From Novosphingobium sp. Leaf2 (GTDB taxonomy: Bacteria > Pseudomonadota > Alphaproteobacteria > Sphingomonadales > Sphingomonadaceae), in NCBI RefSeq assembly GCF_001421325.1, contig NZ_LMJY01000021.1, positions 80,479-144,478 on the forward strand: a stretch of DNA of 64,000 bases, in the 5' to 3' direction. The notes under the pieces were generated by a model. The model did not search any database. It saw only the letters and a program-made list of their open reading frames with translations, and was not told the DNA's origin. Position 1 is the stretch's first letter. Each line of letters starts with the position of its first letter. A program made the position numbers and the translations under genes. Positions 43,892 through 52,446 of the stretch are shown in pieces.

Positions 43892-44884
43892 TCAGTATTG
43901 CGCCACGGGCCAGCCTTCGGCGTCCCAGCGGACTGGCGCGATCCGCAGCTTCGGTGCGCCGTTATCCTGCTTGTCGTAGGCGTGGTAAACGACGTAGGTC
44001 TGGCCATCCTTGTCTGTGAAGGCACCAGCGTGGCCAGGCCCGCGGAAGCGCTGCTGCTCCTGAAGGTCGGCGCGCAGGAAAATGCTGCCGCCCCCTTGCA
44101 TCATGTCGGTGCCATCCCTGCCGAGGTAAGGGCCGGTAATCTTCTTCGCGCGGCCGACCACTGTGTAGTAGGTGCTGTTCACACCCTTGCAGCAGTAGTC
44201 GTAGGACGCCAGCAGGTAGTACCAGCCTGCGTGCGGGATGATGAACGGTGCCTCGATCGGCGCGGGTCCGCCGGCCGGAGCGAGGCGGCGGGCGATCGCG
44301 TAGGGCTCGGTTCCGGGCGCGGGCTTTCCGGTTTTCGGATCAAGCGGGAAAAGCTTGATACCGCTCCAGAAGCTGCCGAGCGCCAGCCACTGGCGGCCCT
44401 GCGCATCGACTACCAGGTTCGGGTCGATCGCGTTGAAATCGTCCTCTTTGGTGGACATGACGACGAGGCCATGGTCCTTCCACTTTGCCTTCGCGCCCAG
44501 TGTGGGGCTGGTCGCAAGGCCGATGGCGGACCGGTTCGAACCGAACGTCGAGACCGAATAATACAGCCGGTACTCGCCGTTCACATAGCTGATGTCCGGC
44601 GCCCAGATGCCCTCTGTCCCGGGAACGGCTTCCTTCGCCCACGCCGGTATTTGGGAAAACACCGCGCCCGCGTCGGTCCAGGTCTTCAGGTCACGGGAGG
44701 TCTTGATGCCAACGTATTTGCCTACAGTGCTGAACACGTAATAGGTGTCGCCCTCGCGGATGATCACCGGATCGTGGACCGTGAGGTCGCCGTTCAGCTG
44801 GGCGTTGAGCGGCGGCGACGCGTTCCGCGCGTTTGCTGCGCCGGAAAATCCGAGCGCAGCAAGGACTAGAAACCAGCCTTTCAT
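43892..44884 (-). CDS. Glycoside hydrolase family 43, arabinan endo-1,5-alpha-L-arabinosidase-like
   Basis: This 330-residue protein has a signal peptide (LVLAALGFSGAANA). It shows the endo-arabinanase hallmarks LTVHDPVIIREGDTYYVFS (base Asp), GIWAPDISYVNGEYRLYYS, DPNLVVDAQGRQWLALGSF followed by W-x-GI (structural Asp) and PAPIEAPFIIPHAGWYYLL (acid Glu), plus the CCKGVNSTYY loop. It should cut alpha-1,5-arabinan chains outside the cytoplasm. Its ATG overlaps the GH51 stop (ATGA), so the two are co-translated. Confidence 0.93.
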   Translation of the reverse strand: MKGWFLVLAALGFSGAANARNASPPLNAQLNGDLTVHDPVIIREGDTYYVFSTVGKYVGIKTSRDLKTWTDAGAVFSQIPAWAKEAVPGTEGIWAPDISYVNGEYRLYYSVSTFGSNRSAIGLATSPTLGAKAKWKDHGLVVMSTKEDDFNAIDPNLVVDAQGRQWLALGSFWSGIKLFPLDPKTGKPAPGTEPYAIARRLAPAGGPAPIEAPFIIPHAGWYYLLASYDYCCKGVNSTYYTVVGRAKKITGPYLGRDGTDMMQGGGSIFLRADLQEQQRFRGPGHAGAFTDKDGQTYVVYHAYDKQDNGAPKLRIAPVRWDAEGWPVAQY

Positions 44885-46446
44885 GACAGTTCCAGCACGA
44901 CGACGGACTTTGCCGGCAGCGTGACGACGAGTGTGCCGCCCTGCACGTTCGCACCGGTGAAGGCGACAGGCTTGACCACGTCGGGCGCGTCGAAGGTGTT
45001 GTGCGAATTGATCGCCGGCGCGGTGAGCACCCGGCCGGTAACGCCCGACGCAGAAACGCCATCGAGCGTGATGGTCACCGTATTGGGCTGGTTGGGATCA
45101 AGGTTCGACAGGCCGACATGGATCTTGCCGTCCTTGCCCTTCACCGCCGAGCCGCTAACCGCCGGCATCGTGAACGCGTCCTTGGCATACCAGGGGGACT
45201 TGATCTCGATGGGCAGCACGGTGGCATCCTGCCACGGCTTGTACATCTCGAAGACGTGGTAGGTGGGCGTGAGCACCATCCTGTTGCCGTCGGCCAGAAT
45301 CATCGCCTGCAGCACATTGACCATCTGGGCGATGGCCGTCATCCGCACGCGGTCGGCATGCCTGGCGAAGATGTCCAGGTGGGTCGAGGCCACCAGCGCG
45401 TCTCGCAGGGTGTTCTGCTGGCGCAGGAAACCGGGGTGCGTGCCCGGATCCTGGGCGAACCAGGTGCCCCATTCGTCCACCGCCAGAAAGACCCGCTTTT
45501 CGGGGTCGTACTTGTCCATGATCGCGCTGTGCCTGGTGATCAGCTCATCCATGCGGCGGGCCTCGTAGAGCGTATCGGCCCAGCCATGCTCGTCGAAGTT
45601 CACCGGGTCCGCCTTGGGTGGCCAGCCACCTTCAGGCAGCGTGTAATAATGCAGCGAAACGCCGTCGAGTTGGGGAGCGGCGACGCGCATCATCGTCTCG
45701 GTCCAGTTGAAGTCGTCGACGTTGGCGCCGGCGGCGACCTTCAGGATCTTTGTGCCGGCAGGCGGCTTTATGAAGGTGGCGTAGCGGCGGGTTTCGTCGG
45801 CGGCGAACTCAGGGCGCATGTTGCCGCCGCAGCCCCACAGCTCGTTGCCGATGCCGAAGTACTGGATCGTCCAGGGCTCCTTGCGGCCGTTCCGGGCGCG
45901 CTCGTCGGCCAGCGAACCGGCGGGGGCGGTCATGTATTCGACCCATTCGGCCATTTCCCGCGGCGTGCCGTTGCCGACGTTGCCCGCGATGTAGGCTTGT
46001 GCGCCGATCTGGCGGATCAGCTCGAAGAACTCGTGCGTGCCGACGGTGTTGGGCTCGGTCACACCGCCCCAATGCGTGTTGATCTTGACCGGCCGCTTGT
46101 TCTGCGGGCCGATACCCTCACGCCAGTTGTACTCATCGGCGAAGCAGCCGCCGGGCCAGCGGACCACCGGCACCGAGAGATTGCGCAGGGCCTGCACGAC
46201 GTCGTTGCGGAAGCCGTTGGTGTTCGCGATCTTGCTGTTCTTGCCGACCCATAGGCCGCCGTAAATCCCCGTACCGAGATGCTCGGCAAACTGGGTAAAC
46301 ACTTCCTTGTGGTAGACCGGGCCGGGTTTGTCGGCCTCGATCGTGGCGGTGGTGGGCTGACCGTTAGTGTCGGCCTGCGCCGTGCCGGTCAGCGCCGTCG
46401 CCGCCATCAGCATGGTCAGCGTGGTCCGACAAATTGCTTTGATCAT
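44881..46446 (-). CDS. Alpha-L-arabinofuranosidase, GH51 family, secreted
   Basis: The protein has 521 residues from ATG 46446 (GGAGGGGACAGG upstream) with a signal peptide (LMAATALTGTAQA). The GH51 TIM barrel shows VVRWPGGCFADEYNW, the acid/base Glu in YFGIGNELWGCGG, LHYYTLP, and the nucleophile Glu in FLAVDEWGTWF; a C-terminal beta domain ends VVTLPAKSVVVLEL. Many GH51 enzymes are intracellular; this one is exported, so it probably trims arabinose from arabinan or side chains in the periplasm or outside. Part of the minus-strand operon starting at 49988. Confidence 0.95.
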   Translation of the reverse strand: MIKAICRTTLTMLMAATALTGTAQADTNGQPTTATIEADKPGPVYHKEVFTQFAEHLGTGIYGGLWVGKNSKIANTNGFRNDVVQALRNLSVPVVRWPGGCFADEYNWREGIGPQNKRPVKINTHWGGVTEPNTVGTHEFFELIRQIGAQAYIAGNVGNGTPREMAEWVEYMTAPAGSLADERARNGRKEPWTIQYFGIGNELWGCGGNMRPEFAADETRRYATFIKPPAGTKILKVAAGANVDDFNWTETMMRVAAPQLDGVSLHYYTLPEGGWPPKADPVNFDEHGWADTLYEARRMDELITRHSAIMDKYDPEKRVFLAVDEWGTWFAQDPGTHPGFLRQQNTLRDALVASTHLDIFARHADRVRMTAIAQMVNVLQAMILADGNRMVLTPTYHVFEMYKPWQDATVLPIEIKSPWYAKDAFTMPAVSGSAVKGKDGKIHVGLSNLDPNQPNTVTITLDGVSASGVTGRVLTAPAINSHNTFDAPDVVKPVAFTGANVQGGTLVVTLPAKSVVVLELS

Positions 46447-46469
46447 GTCCTGTCCCCTCCCTGGGATCA

Positions 46470-47396
46470 TCAGTCGTGGAATGCGTCGACCATCTGGCGA
46501 TTGCCGCGCAGGAATGCGTCGGCGACGAGGCGAAGCGGCGCGATGTCGGCATCGCTGCGTCCGCCCCGGATGAGGTTCGCGAAGCGGGCGTAGAGGCCCG
46601 GATATTCGAGGTCCTCGTTGCGCTGGGTGCCGCTCGGCAGGGCCAGTACAGCGCCGCCTTGCGAGAGCTTCAGCGTGCCGGCGTCGGTCTCGACGATGAT
46701 GTCCCATGACTGTGGGCCGGTCTGCCGCCAGTCGAGATCCATGTGGATCGGGGCACCGGCGGTGTCGCGAAACTGGATGTCGGCGGCGATCGGGGCGGCG
46801 CGGTTAGCGGGAATCTCCAGCGTTGCGGACTGGAGAAAGATCGGGCGCGGCAGGATGTGGGTCACGATCGAGAGCGCGTTGATGCCCGGATCGAATACGC
46901 CCAGCCCGCCCGGCTCCCAGATCCACGCCTGGCCCGGATGCCAGACGCGCACGTCCTCGCGCCAGACGATCGACGCGCTGCTGACGGTGCGTTCGGCGAG
47001 CCATGCACGGGCCGGGCTGACGCCGGCCGCAAAGCGCGAATGCCACGAAGCGAACAGGGTCACGCCCACCTTTTCGGCACGGCTTTCCAGCGCGGCGACT
47101 TCGGCCAGCGTCGCGCCTGGCGGCTTTTCCAGGAATACATGCATGCCCTTGGCGAGCGCCAGCGCGGCCAGGTCGTAGCGCACCTGCGGCGGCGTGCAGA
47201 GGGCCACGGCGTCGACCGCCGGGCCGTGTGCGATGAGGTCGTCGAGGGTATCGAAGTGGGGGATGCCCTCCGGGCCCTTGTTGTGCGGGCTGACGGTGGC
47301 GGCAAGGCTGAACGCCGCGTTGCCGTTGATCGCGGGGATGTGCTGGTCCCGCGCGATCTTGCCGATGCCAACGATGGCGATGCGGATCGGATCCAT
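46470..47396 (-). CDS. L-arabinose 1-dehydrogenase, Gfo/Idh/MocA family
   Basis: The 308-residue protein closely matches what I know of the Azospirillum-type L-arabinose 1-dehydrogenase: IAIVGIGKIARDQHIPAI (Rossmann), LCTPPQVRYDLA, FLEKPPGATLAEV (EKP motif), LFASWHSRFA, RVWHPGQAWIWEPGGLGVFD and GINALSIVTHILPR. It oxidises L-arabinose (often also D-galactose) to the 1,4-lactone with NAD(P)+. It is two bases downstream of the AraD1 gene and 23 bases upstream of GH51, so pathway and polymer enzymes share one transcript. Confidence 0.93.
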   Translation of the reverse strand: MDPIRIAIVGIGKIARDQHIPAINGNAAFSLAATVSPHNKGPEGIPHFDTLDDLIAHGPAVDAVALCTPPQVRYDLAALALAKGMHVFLEKPPGATLAEVAALESRAEKVGVTLFASWHSRFAAGVSPARAWLAERTVSSASIVWREDVRVWHPGQAWIWEPGGLGVFDPGINALSIVTHILPRPIFLQSATLEIPANRAAPIAADIQFRDTAGAPIHMDLDWRQTGPQSWDIIVETDAGTLKLSQGGAVLALPSGTQRNEDLEYPGLYARFANLIRGGRSDADIAPLRLVADAFLRGNRQMVDAFHD

Positions 47397-47398
47397 GT

Positions 47399-48403
47399 TC
47401 AGAGCGACTTCACGGTGGTCGTCGCTTCCGGCGAAGCGGCGGCGCGGGCCAGCGGGTTCGATACCGGCAGGGTGAAGGGCGCGGCGGCAATTTCGAACAC
47501 GTCGCCCTCCTCGGCCGTCACGCCGTCACTGAACGACAGGGTCGCGGTGCCGAAGAAGTGAACGTGCACGTCGCCCGGACGACGGAACAGGTCATACTTG
47601 AAGTGGTGGTGCTCCAGGTTGGCGAACGTGTGCGACATGTTGTCCTCGCCAGAGAGGAAGGGCTTTTCCCAGATCGTCTCGCCGCCGCGAACCACCTTGC
47701 TGGTGCCCTCGATCTTCTGCGGCGGGGTACCCAGCAGCAATTCCGGGCCGAGCGCAGCCTGGCGCAGCTTCGAGTGGGCGAGCCACAGGTAATTGTGGCG
47801 CTCCGTCACATGGTCGGAAAACTCGTTGGCGAGCGCGAGGCCCAGGCGATAGGCGGTGCCATCCTCGCCGATCAGGTAGATGCCCGCCAGTTCGGGTTCC
47901 TCACCGCCGTCCTTGGCGAAAGCGGGCATGACCAGCGCTTCACCGGGGCCGACGAGCAGCTGGCCGTCGCCCTTGTAGAACCATTCAGGCTGCTGGCCTT
48001 CGGTGCCGGCGGCCGGCTTGCCGCCCTCCAGGCCTTCGAGGAACATGCGCATCGAGTCGGTCAGATTGCTGCCCGAGGACGCGGCCTGGTGCATCTTGTC
48101 GCGGCCCTCGGCCGAGCCGAGGTGGGTGAGGCCCGTGCCGGTCATCAGCAGGTGCGCCGAATCGTCGTGGTCGATCGGGGCGAGCAGGTTGCCGGCGGCG
48201 AACGCAGCGGCAATATCGATGGCGTCCCCCTGCCCGCAGGCCTTCGCGGCGTCGGCCAGCGTCACGCCCTCGGCGATGGCGCGAAGCGCGAGTTCGCGGG
48301 TCGAGGTGACTCCCGGAAGGATGTGAGCGGCATCGCCCTCGGCAAGGATGACAGAGCGTACGCCGTCGGCGCTGCGGTGCTGAAGCAAACGAAGGTAAGT
48401 CAT
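47399..48403 (-). CDS. AraD1/GguC-type fumarylacetoacetase-fold protein (predicted 2-keto-3-deoxy-L-arabonate dehydratase)
   Basis: This is a 334-residue member of the fumarylacetoacetate hydrolase superfamily, AraD1/GguC branch: LMTGTGLTHLGSAEGRDKM, MRMFLEGLEGGKP, PEWFYKGDG, EPELAGIYLIGEDGTAYRLG, NEFSDHVTE (acidic metal ligands) and VHFFGTATLSFSDGV. Related FAH-fold enzymes dehydrate 2-keto-3-deoxy-pentonates to alpha-ketoglutarate semialdehyde. In this locus it fills the step carried out in Azospirillum by an unrelated DHDPS-fold enzyme, and no such gene is in the window. Good RBS (GGGAGAG) before ATG 48403. Confidence 0.85.
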   Translation of the reverse strand: MTYLRLLQHRSADGVRSVILAEGDAAHILPGVTSTRELALRAIAEGVTLADAAKACGQGDAIDIAAAFAAGNLLAPIDHDDSAHLLMTGTGLTHLGSAEGRDKMHQAASSGSNLTDSMRMFLEGLEGGKPAAGTEGQQPEWFYKGDGQLLVGPGEALVMPAFAKDGGEEPELAGIYLIGEDGTAYRLGLALANEFSDHVTERHNYLWLAHSKLRQAALGPELLLGTPPQKIEGTSKVVRGGETIWEKPFLSGEDNMSHTFANLEHHHFKYDLFRRPGDVHVHFFGTATLSFSDGVTAEEGDVFEIAAAPFTLPVSNPLARAAASPEATTTVKSL

Positions 48404-48461
48404 GGATCTCTCCCTGCCGCAGCGCGCCTTCTGGGGACGCGCCGCGGGGATTGGCTGGGGA

Positions 48462-49988
48462 TCAGTTGAGAGTAAGCGTGCCGTCGATCAGGCGCGGCAC
48501 GCCGTCACCGAAAGCATCGTCGCGCAACTCGGGCGGAAGCACGCCCTGCGCCAGGTTCTGATAGCTGACCGGACGCAGGAAGCGGTCGATCGCCATGCTG
48601 CCGACCGAGGTGGTGCGGGGATCGGAGGTCGAGGGGAACGGGCCGCCGTGGACCATCGCGTGGCACACTTCGACGCCGGTCGGCCAACCGTTGGCGAGGA
48701 TGCGGCCGACCTTGCGCTCCAGTACGGGCAGCAGTCGCGCTGCGGTGCCTTCGTCCGCATCGTCCATGTGCAGCGTCGCGGTGAGCTGGCCTTCGAGGCC
48801 TTCGAGCAGGGTCAGCAGTTCGGCTTCATCCTTGGCGCGCACCACGATCGATGCGGCGCCGAACACTTCGTTGCCGGCCTCCTTGTCGGCCAGGAACTGC
48901 GCCGCGGTTGTCTGGAACAGCACGGCGCCGCCGGTGGTGTGGCTGCCATCCTCGCCCTTCGCGATCGTCTCGACGCCGGGGAGGCCCGCGAGCGTTTCGA
49001 CGCCCTTGGCATAGGCGGACGCAATGCCGGTGGTCAGCATCGTCTGCGGCTTGCCCTCCGCCACCGCGCCGGAGGCGGCGGCGATGAAGGCGTCCAGGCC
49101 GTCACCCTCTATGGCGAGGATCAGGCCGGGGTTGGTGCAGAACTGGCCAGCGCCCATGGTGAGCGAGCCGACGAACGCGGTGCCCAGCGCCGCACCGCGC
49201 GCTTTCAGAGCTTCGGGGAGCAGCAGGACCGGGTTGATGCTCGACATTTCGGCATAGACTGGGATCGGCACTTCGCGGGCCTGCGCCAGCTTGGCCAAAG
49301 CAAGGCCGCCCGCGCGCGAACCGGTGAAGCCCACCGCCATGATGCGCGGGTCCTGCACAAGCGCGGCGCCGAGTTCGTTCGAGGGGCCTGCGAGATGCTG
49401 GAACACGCCCTCCGGCAGGCCGGAGTCCTTCACCGCCTTGCTGATCGCCGCGGCGACGAGGCTGCCGGTTATCGGATGGGCCGGGTGGCCCTTGACCACG
49501 ACCGGGCAACCGGCCGCGAGTGCCGAGGCCGTGTCCCCGCCGGCTGTGGAGAAGGCGAGCGGGAAGTTCGAAGCGCCGAACACGGCGACTGGGCCGACAG
49601 GGATCATGCGCAGGCGCAGGTCCGGGCGGGGGGGCGCGCGCTCGGGCAGGGCCGGGTCGATACGCAGCTGCTGCCACAGGCCTTTGCGGACGTAATCGGC
49701 GAACAGGCGAAGCTGGCCCATCGTGCGACCGCGCTCGCCTTCGCTGCGGCCACGCGGCAGGCCGCTTTCGGTGGTGTAGGCGTCAAGCAGCGAATCGCCG
49801 ATGGCAAGGATCTCGTCGGCGATGCGTTCCAGGAACGCGGCGCGCTCTTCGCGATTGGTCGCGCGATATGTGTCGAAAGCTGCGGCGGCGGCGGCGCAGG
49901 CCGCGGCGACATCGGCGGCCGTGCTGACGGCAAGGGGCTCGCCATGCGGTTCGCCGGTGGACGCGACGATGGAGCGGAATTCGGTCAT
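48462..49988 (-). CDS. Alpha-ketoglutarate semialdehyde dehydrogenase (aldehyde dehydrogenase, NADP+ type)
   Basis: The protein has 508 residues from ATG 49988 with GGAG upstream. ALDH motifs: VAVFGASNFPLAFSTAGGD, VVVKGHPAHP (cofactor), VGFTGSRAGG, catalytic Glu in VYAEMSSINPV and catalytic Cys in GAGQFCTNPG, with NGWPTGVEVCHAMVHGGP near the end. These details match the KGSA dehydrogenases of pentose and glucarate pathways. It oxidises 2,5-dioxopentanoate to 2-oxoglutarate, the last step before the TCA cycle. First gene of the operon running down to GH43 at 42348. Confidence 0.93.
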   Translation of the reverse strand: MTEFRSIVASTGEPHGEPLAVSTAADVAAACAAAAAAFDTYRATNREERAAFLERIADEILAIGDSLLDAYTTESGLPRGRSEGERGRTMGQLRLFADYVRKGLWQQLRIDPALPERAPPRPDLRLRMIPVGPVAVFGASNFPLAFSTAGGDTASALAAGCPVVVKGHPAHPITGSLVAAAISKAVKDSGLPEGVFQHLAGPSNELGAALVQDPRIMAVGFTGSRAGGLALAKLAQAREVPIPVYAEMSSINPVLLLPEALKARGAALGTAFVGSLTMGAGQFCTNPGLILAIEGDGLDAFIAAASGAVAEGKPQTMLTTGIASAYAKGVETLAGLPGVETIAKGEDGSHTTGGAVLFQTTAAQFLADKEAGNEVFGAASIVVRAKDEAELLTLLEGLEGQLTATLHMDDADEGTAARLLPVLERKVGRILANGWPTGVEVCHAMVHGGPFPSTSDPRTTSVGSMAIDRFLRPVSYQNLAQGVLPPELRDDAFGDGVPRLIDGTLTLN

Positions 49989-50001
49989 CTGGGTCTCCTG
50001 A

Positions 50002-50016
50002 TTTACTCCGACATAT
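50002..50016. promoter_or_regulatory. Operator site 2 of the arabinose locus (GTCGGA core, minus-strand reading ATATGTCGGAGTAAA)
   Basis: A degenerate dyad lies 14 bases upstream of the semialdehyde dehydrogenase start (49988, -) and 84 bases upstream of the GntR regulator start (50100, +). In the minus-strand reading it aligns with sites 1 and 3 around the shared GTCGGA core. Its place allows control of the minus operon and autoregulation. Confidence 0.5.
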
Positions 50017-50099
50017 TAGCGGTAAAGCGGAAAGGCAATGTTTGTCGTTCCTTCCCGCGCAAAGGACTGTTAGTTTCGCCTTCGGAGGATCGAAAACCC

Positions 50100-50855
50100 G
50101 TGCAAGAAGCCGATTACATCAATGGCGATGCGAGCGCCAAGCAAGACGACGAAGCCCGCGGGCCTGGGCGCAGGCTCCACGGCGCGATCGCCCATAAACT
50201 GGGCACTGCAATCTTGTCCGGCAAATATCTACCCGGAGACATCCTGTCGGGGGAAGTCGCCTTCGCCGAGGAACTGCAGGTCTCACGCAGCGCCTACCGC
50301 GAGGCGATCCAGGTGCTCACCGCCAAGGGCCTCGTCGCAAGCCGTCCCAAGGCCGGCACCCGTGTGCTGCCGCGCGACCGCTGGAACCTGCTCGACCCCG
50401 AAGTGCTGGGCTGGGCTTTCGCTGGCGAGCCGGACATCGAATTCGTGCGCAGCCTGTTCGAACTGCGCGCCATCGTCGAGCCTGCCGCCGCACGCCTCGC
50501 CGCCCAGCGCCGCGACAAGGCGGACCTCAAGGCGATGAAGGACGCCCTTACCGCGATGCGCCGCTATACCCTCACCACCGAGGCCGGGCGCGCCGCAGAT
50601 CGGGACTTTCACAAGGCGATTCTCCATGCCACCCGCAACGATGCCCTGCTGGTGCTGAGCGCCTCCATCGGTGCAGCGGTGAACTGGACCACCCAGTTCA
50701 AGCAACGCGCGCGCGCCTTGCCGCGCAACCCGATCCCCGACCATGTACGGGTCTACGATGCGATCGCGAGCGGGGATGCGGCCGGCGCGGCCGAAGCGAT
50801 GAACGTGCTGGTCGATCTGGCGCTTGAGGATACGCGCAGCTCGATGGAAGAATAG
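50100..50855 (+). CDS. GntR family regulator, FadR/FCD type; likely arabinose-locus regulator
   Basis: The protein has 251 residues from GTG 50100, with GGAGG 11 bases upstream. The frame is open back to 48402, but that part is antisense to the aldehyde dehydrogenase. The winged HTH is LGTAILSGKYLPGDILSGE, then LQVSRSAYREAIQVLTAKGL and SRPKAGTRVLPR; the helical FCD domain spans about 95-240 (FELRAIVEPAAARLAA, DRDFHKAILHATRN with metal-ligand His). It lies in the middle of the arabinose locus, next to one of three copies of a GTCGGA palindrome, so it probably represses the pathway until an intermediate binds. Confidence 0.92.
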   Translation: MQEADYINGDASAKQDDEARGPGRRLHGAIAHKLGTAILSGKYLPGDILSGEVAFAEELQVSRSAYREAIQVLTAKGLVASRPKAGTRVLPRDRWNLLDPEVLGWAFAGEPDIEFVRSLFELRAIVEPAAARLAAQRRDKADLKAMKDALTAMRRYTLTTEAGRAADRDFHKAILHATRNDALLVLSASIGAAVNWTTQFKQRARALPRNPIPDHVRVYDAIASGDAAGAAEAMNVLVDLALEDTRSSMEE

Positions 50856-50895
50856 CGACGCCTGGCGTGTCGCCGGGTCTTGTGCCGTCAAATCA

Positions 50896-50927
50896 AAAAG
50901 CCCTGACGATCGCTCGTCAGGGCTTTT
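50896..50927. terminator. Bidirectional rho-independent terminator
   Basis: AAAAGCCCTGACGA (50896-50909) and TCGTCAGGGCTTTT (50914-50927) form a perfect 14-bp stem with a 4-base loop, with A-run and T-run at either end. It lies between the convergent ends of the GntR gene (50855, +) and the sugar transporter gene (50949, -), and should stop both transcripts. Confidence 0.92.
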
Positions 50928-50948
50928 GTTTATTGCAAACGCGTGCGC

Positions 50949-52289
50949 TCAGTCCAAAAACGGTTTCGGATCCGGCGCAGGGTTGGTCACCTTGCTACCC
51001 CACAGCGCGTAGAACAGGATGTAGACCTCGCATGCCGCCGTCAGCAGGAACGAGGTCTGGAGGCCGTAGTTGTCGGCGATCCAGCCTTGCACAGCGACAA
51101 GAGCGCCGCCGGCGATGGCCATCACCAGCAGACCCGACCCTTCTTCAGTCAACGGGCCAAGGCCGCGGATGGCGAGGGTGAAGATCGTCGGGAACATGAT
51201 CGAATGAAACAGGCCAACGAGGATGAGCGACCACATCGCCACTGGCCCGGTGGTGAAGATTGTCACACCCATCACCATGAAGGCGCCGATTGAGAACACC
51301 GCCAGTACCTTCGCGGCATCGACCTTCGCCATTACCGCCGAGCCGAAAAAGCGACCGACCATCATCCCGCCCCAAAGCAGCGTAAGATAGCGGCTGGCTC
51401 TTTCGGGGGTCATATTACCGATTTCAGGGCGGCTGACGAAATTGACGAACAGGTTGCCTACGCCGATCTCTGCGATAAGATAGATGAAAATAGCAACCAC
51501 GCCCAGCGTCAAGTTGCGATGCGCCCACAGCGGATGGTTCCAGAAACGCGAAAAGAGTGAGCCGGTCCGGGGCGCATGGATTTTGACGCGTTGGGTAGCG
51601 GCGCCGATCGCGGGCAACGGAAAGCGGGCGATGACGATGGCAAGAACTACCAGCACTGCGGCGACCAGCAGGTAGGGGAGGATCACTGATTGCGCATCGG
51701 CCAAACGCTCGGCTTCTGTGAGCACCGTGCCAGCCTGCGCGGTTCCCCCCTTGCTGCGACCCAGAATCAGATAGCCTCCAAACAGCGGCGCGAGCCATGT
51801 ACCTGCCGAGTTCATCGCCTGTACTAAGTTGAGGCGCGCCGAAGCGGTCTCAGGCTTGCCGATTACGGCCACGTAAGGGTTGGCTGCCACCTGCAAAAGG
51901 GTGATGCCGCTAGCGATTACGAATAGCATCACAAGTGTAACGCCGTAGGAAAAGATGGACGCTGCCAAAATCATGCCCAACGACCCGCCGGCCATGACTA
52001 GTAGGCCGGTGACCAGCGACTTCTTGTAGCCGATCCGCTCGATCAAAAGTGCAGACGGGATGGAAGCGAAGAAGTAGGCGATGAACCAGACGGATTCGAT
52101 CAGCGCCGCCTGAAAATAGCTCAGTTCGAACACGCTGCGCAGATGCGGCAACAGCGTTCCGTTGATGACCGTTATGAACCCCCACATGAAGAACAGGCTG
52201 GCGAGCAGCGTGAGCGCGGGGCCGTAGCGCACGCCGTCCGTTTGCACATGAGCCACGGGGGCGTCTCGGGATGAGACCACTGGGGGCAT
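50949..52289 (-). CDS. Sugar MFS transporter, FucP (fucose:H+ symporter) family
   Basis: This 446-residue protein has about 12 hydrophobic helices. The N-terminus FFMWGFITVINGTLLPHLR and the following SYFQAALIESVWFIAYF, then QVAANPYVAVIG and QAMNSAGTWLAPLFGG, are the conserved FucP-family positions. Such carriers move a hexose or pentose with protons across the inner membrane; here L-arabinose is the natural guess. GAGAGGA precedes ATG 52289. It is divergent from the mutarotase operon, sharing operator site 3. Confidence 0.92.
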   Translation of the reverse strand: MPPVVSSRDAPVAHVQTDGVRYGPALTLLASLFFMWGFITVINGTLLPHLRSVFELSYFQAALIESVWFIAYFFASIPSALLIERIGYKKSLVTGLLVMAGGSLGMILAASIFSYGVTLVMLFVIASGITLLQVAANPYVAVIGKPETASARLNLVQAMNSAGTWLAPLFGGYLILGRSKGGTAQAGTVLTEAERLADAQSVILPYLLVAAVLVVLAIVIARFPLPAIGAATQRVKIHAPRTGSLFSRFWNHPLWAHRNLTLGVVAIFIYLIAEIGVGNLFVNFVSRPEIGNMTPERASRYLTLLWGGMMVGRFFGSAVMAKVDAAKVLAVFSIGAFMVMGVTIFTTGPVAMWSLILVGLFHSIMFPTIFTLAIRGLGPLTEEGSGLLVMAIAGGALVAVQGWIADNYGLQTSFLLTAACEVYILFYALWGSKVTNPAPDPKPFLD

Positions 52290-52349
52290 GACATTCCTCT
52301 CATAAAGTCAAAGCCGTCGGCCTGTGGCAAACCGGCTTGCGCTCTTTCT

Positions 52350-52364
52350 ATTTGTCGGACTATA
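52350..52364. promoter_or_regulatory. Operator site 3 of the arabinose locus: ATTTGTCGGACTATA
   Basis: This copy of the GTCGGA motif lies in the 157-bp gap between the transporter start (52289, -) and the mutarotase start (52447, +), so one site could control both directions. It matches site 1 at 11 of 15 positions. Confidence 0.6.
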
Positions 52365-52446
52365 TGCCTGCCATGACATCGTCAATGGTTTGCGTCGGCG
52401 CGACGCGCACAGAAACGAACCCGGAAAAACAAGTGGGAGCCAGGGA

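Noticed and set aside
48402..50099. Long plus-strand open frame in front of the GntR regulator (would give an 817-residue protein)
   Set aside because: It is the antisense of the aldehyde dehydrogenase gene, low in family similarity and rich in Arg/Gly; only the part from the GTG at 50100 matches a GntR/FCD protein.
50896..50927. Operator reading of the palindrome after the GntR gene
   Set aside because: Position between convergent stops and flanking A/T runs identify it as a bidirectional terminator.
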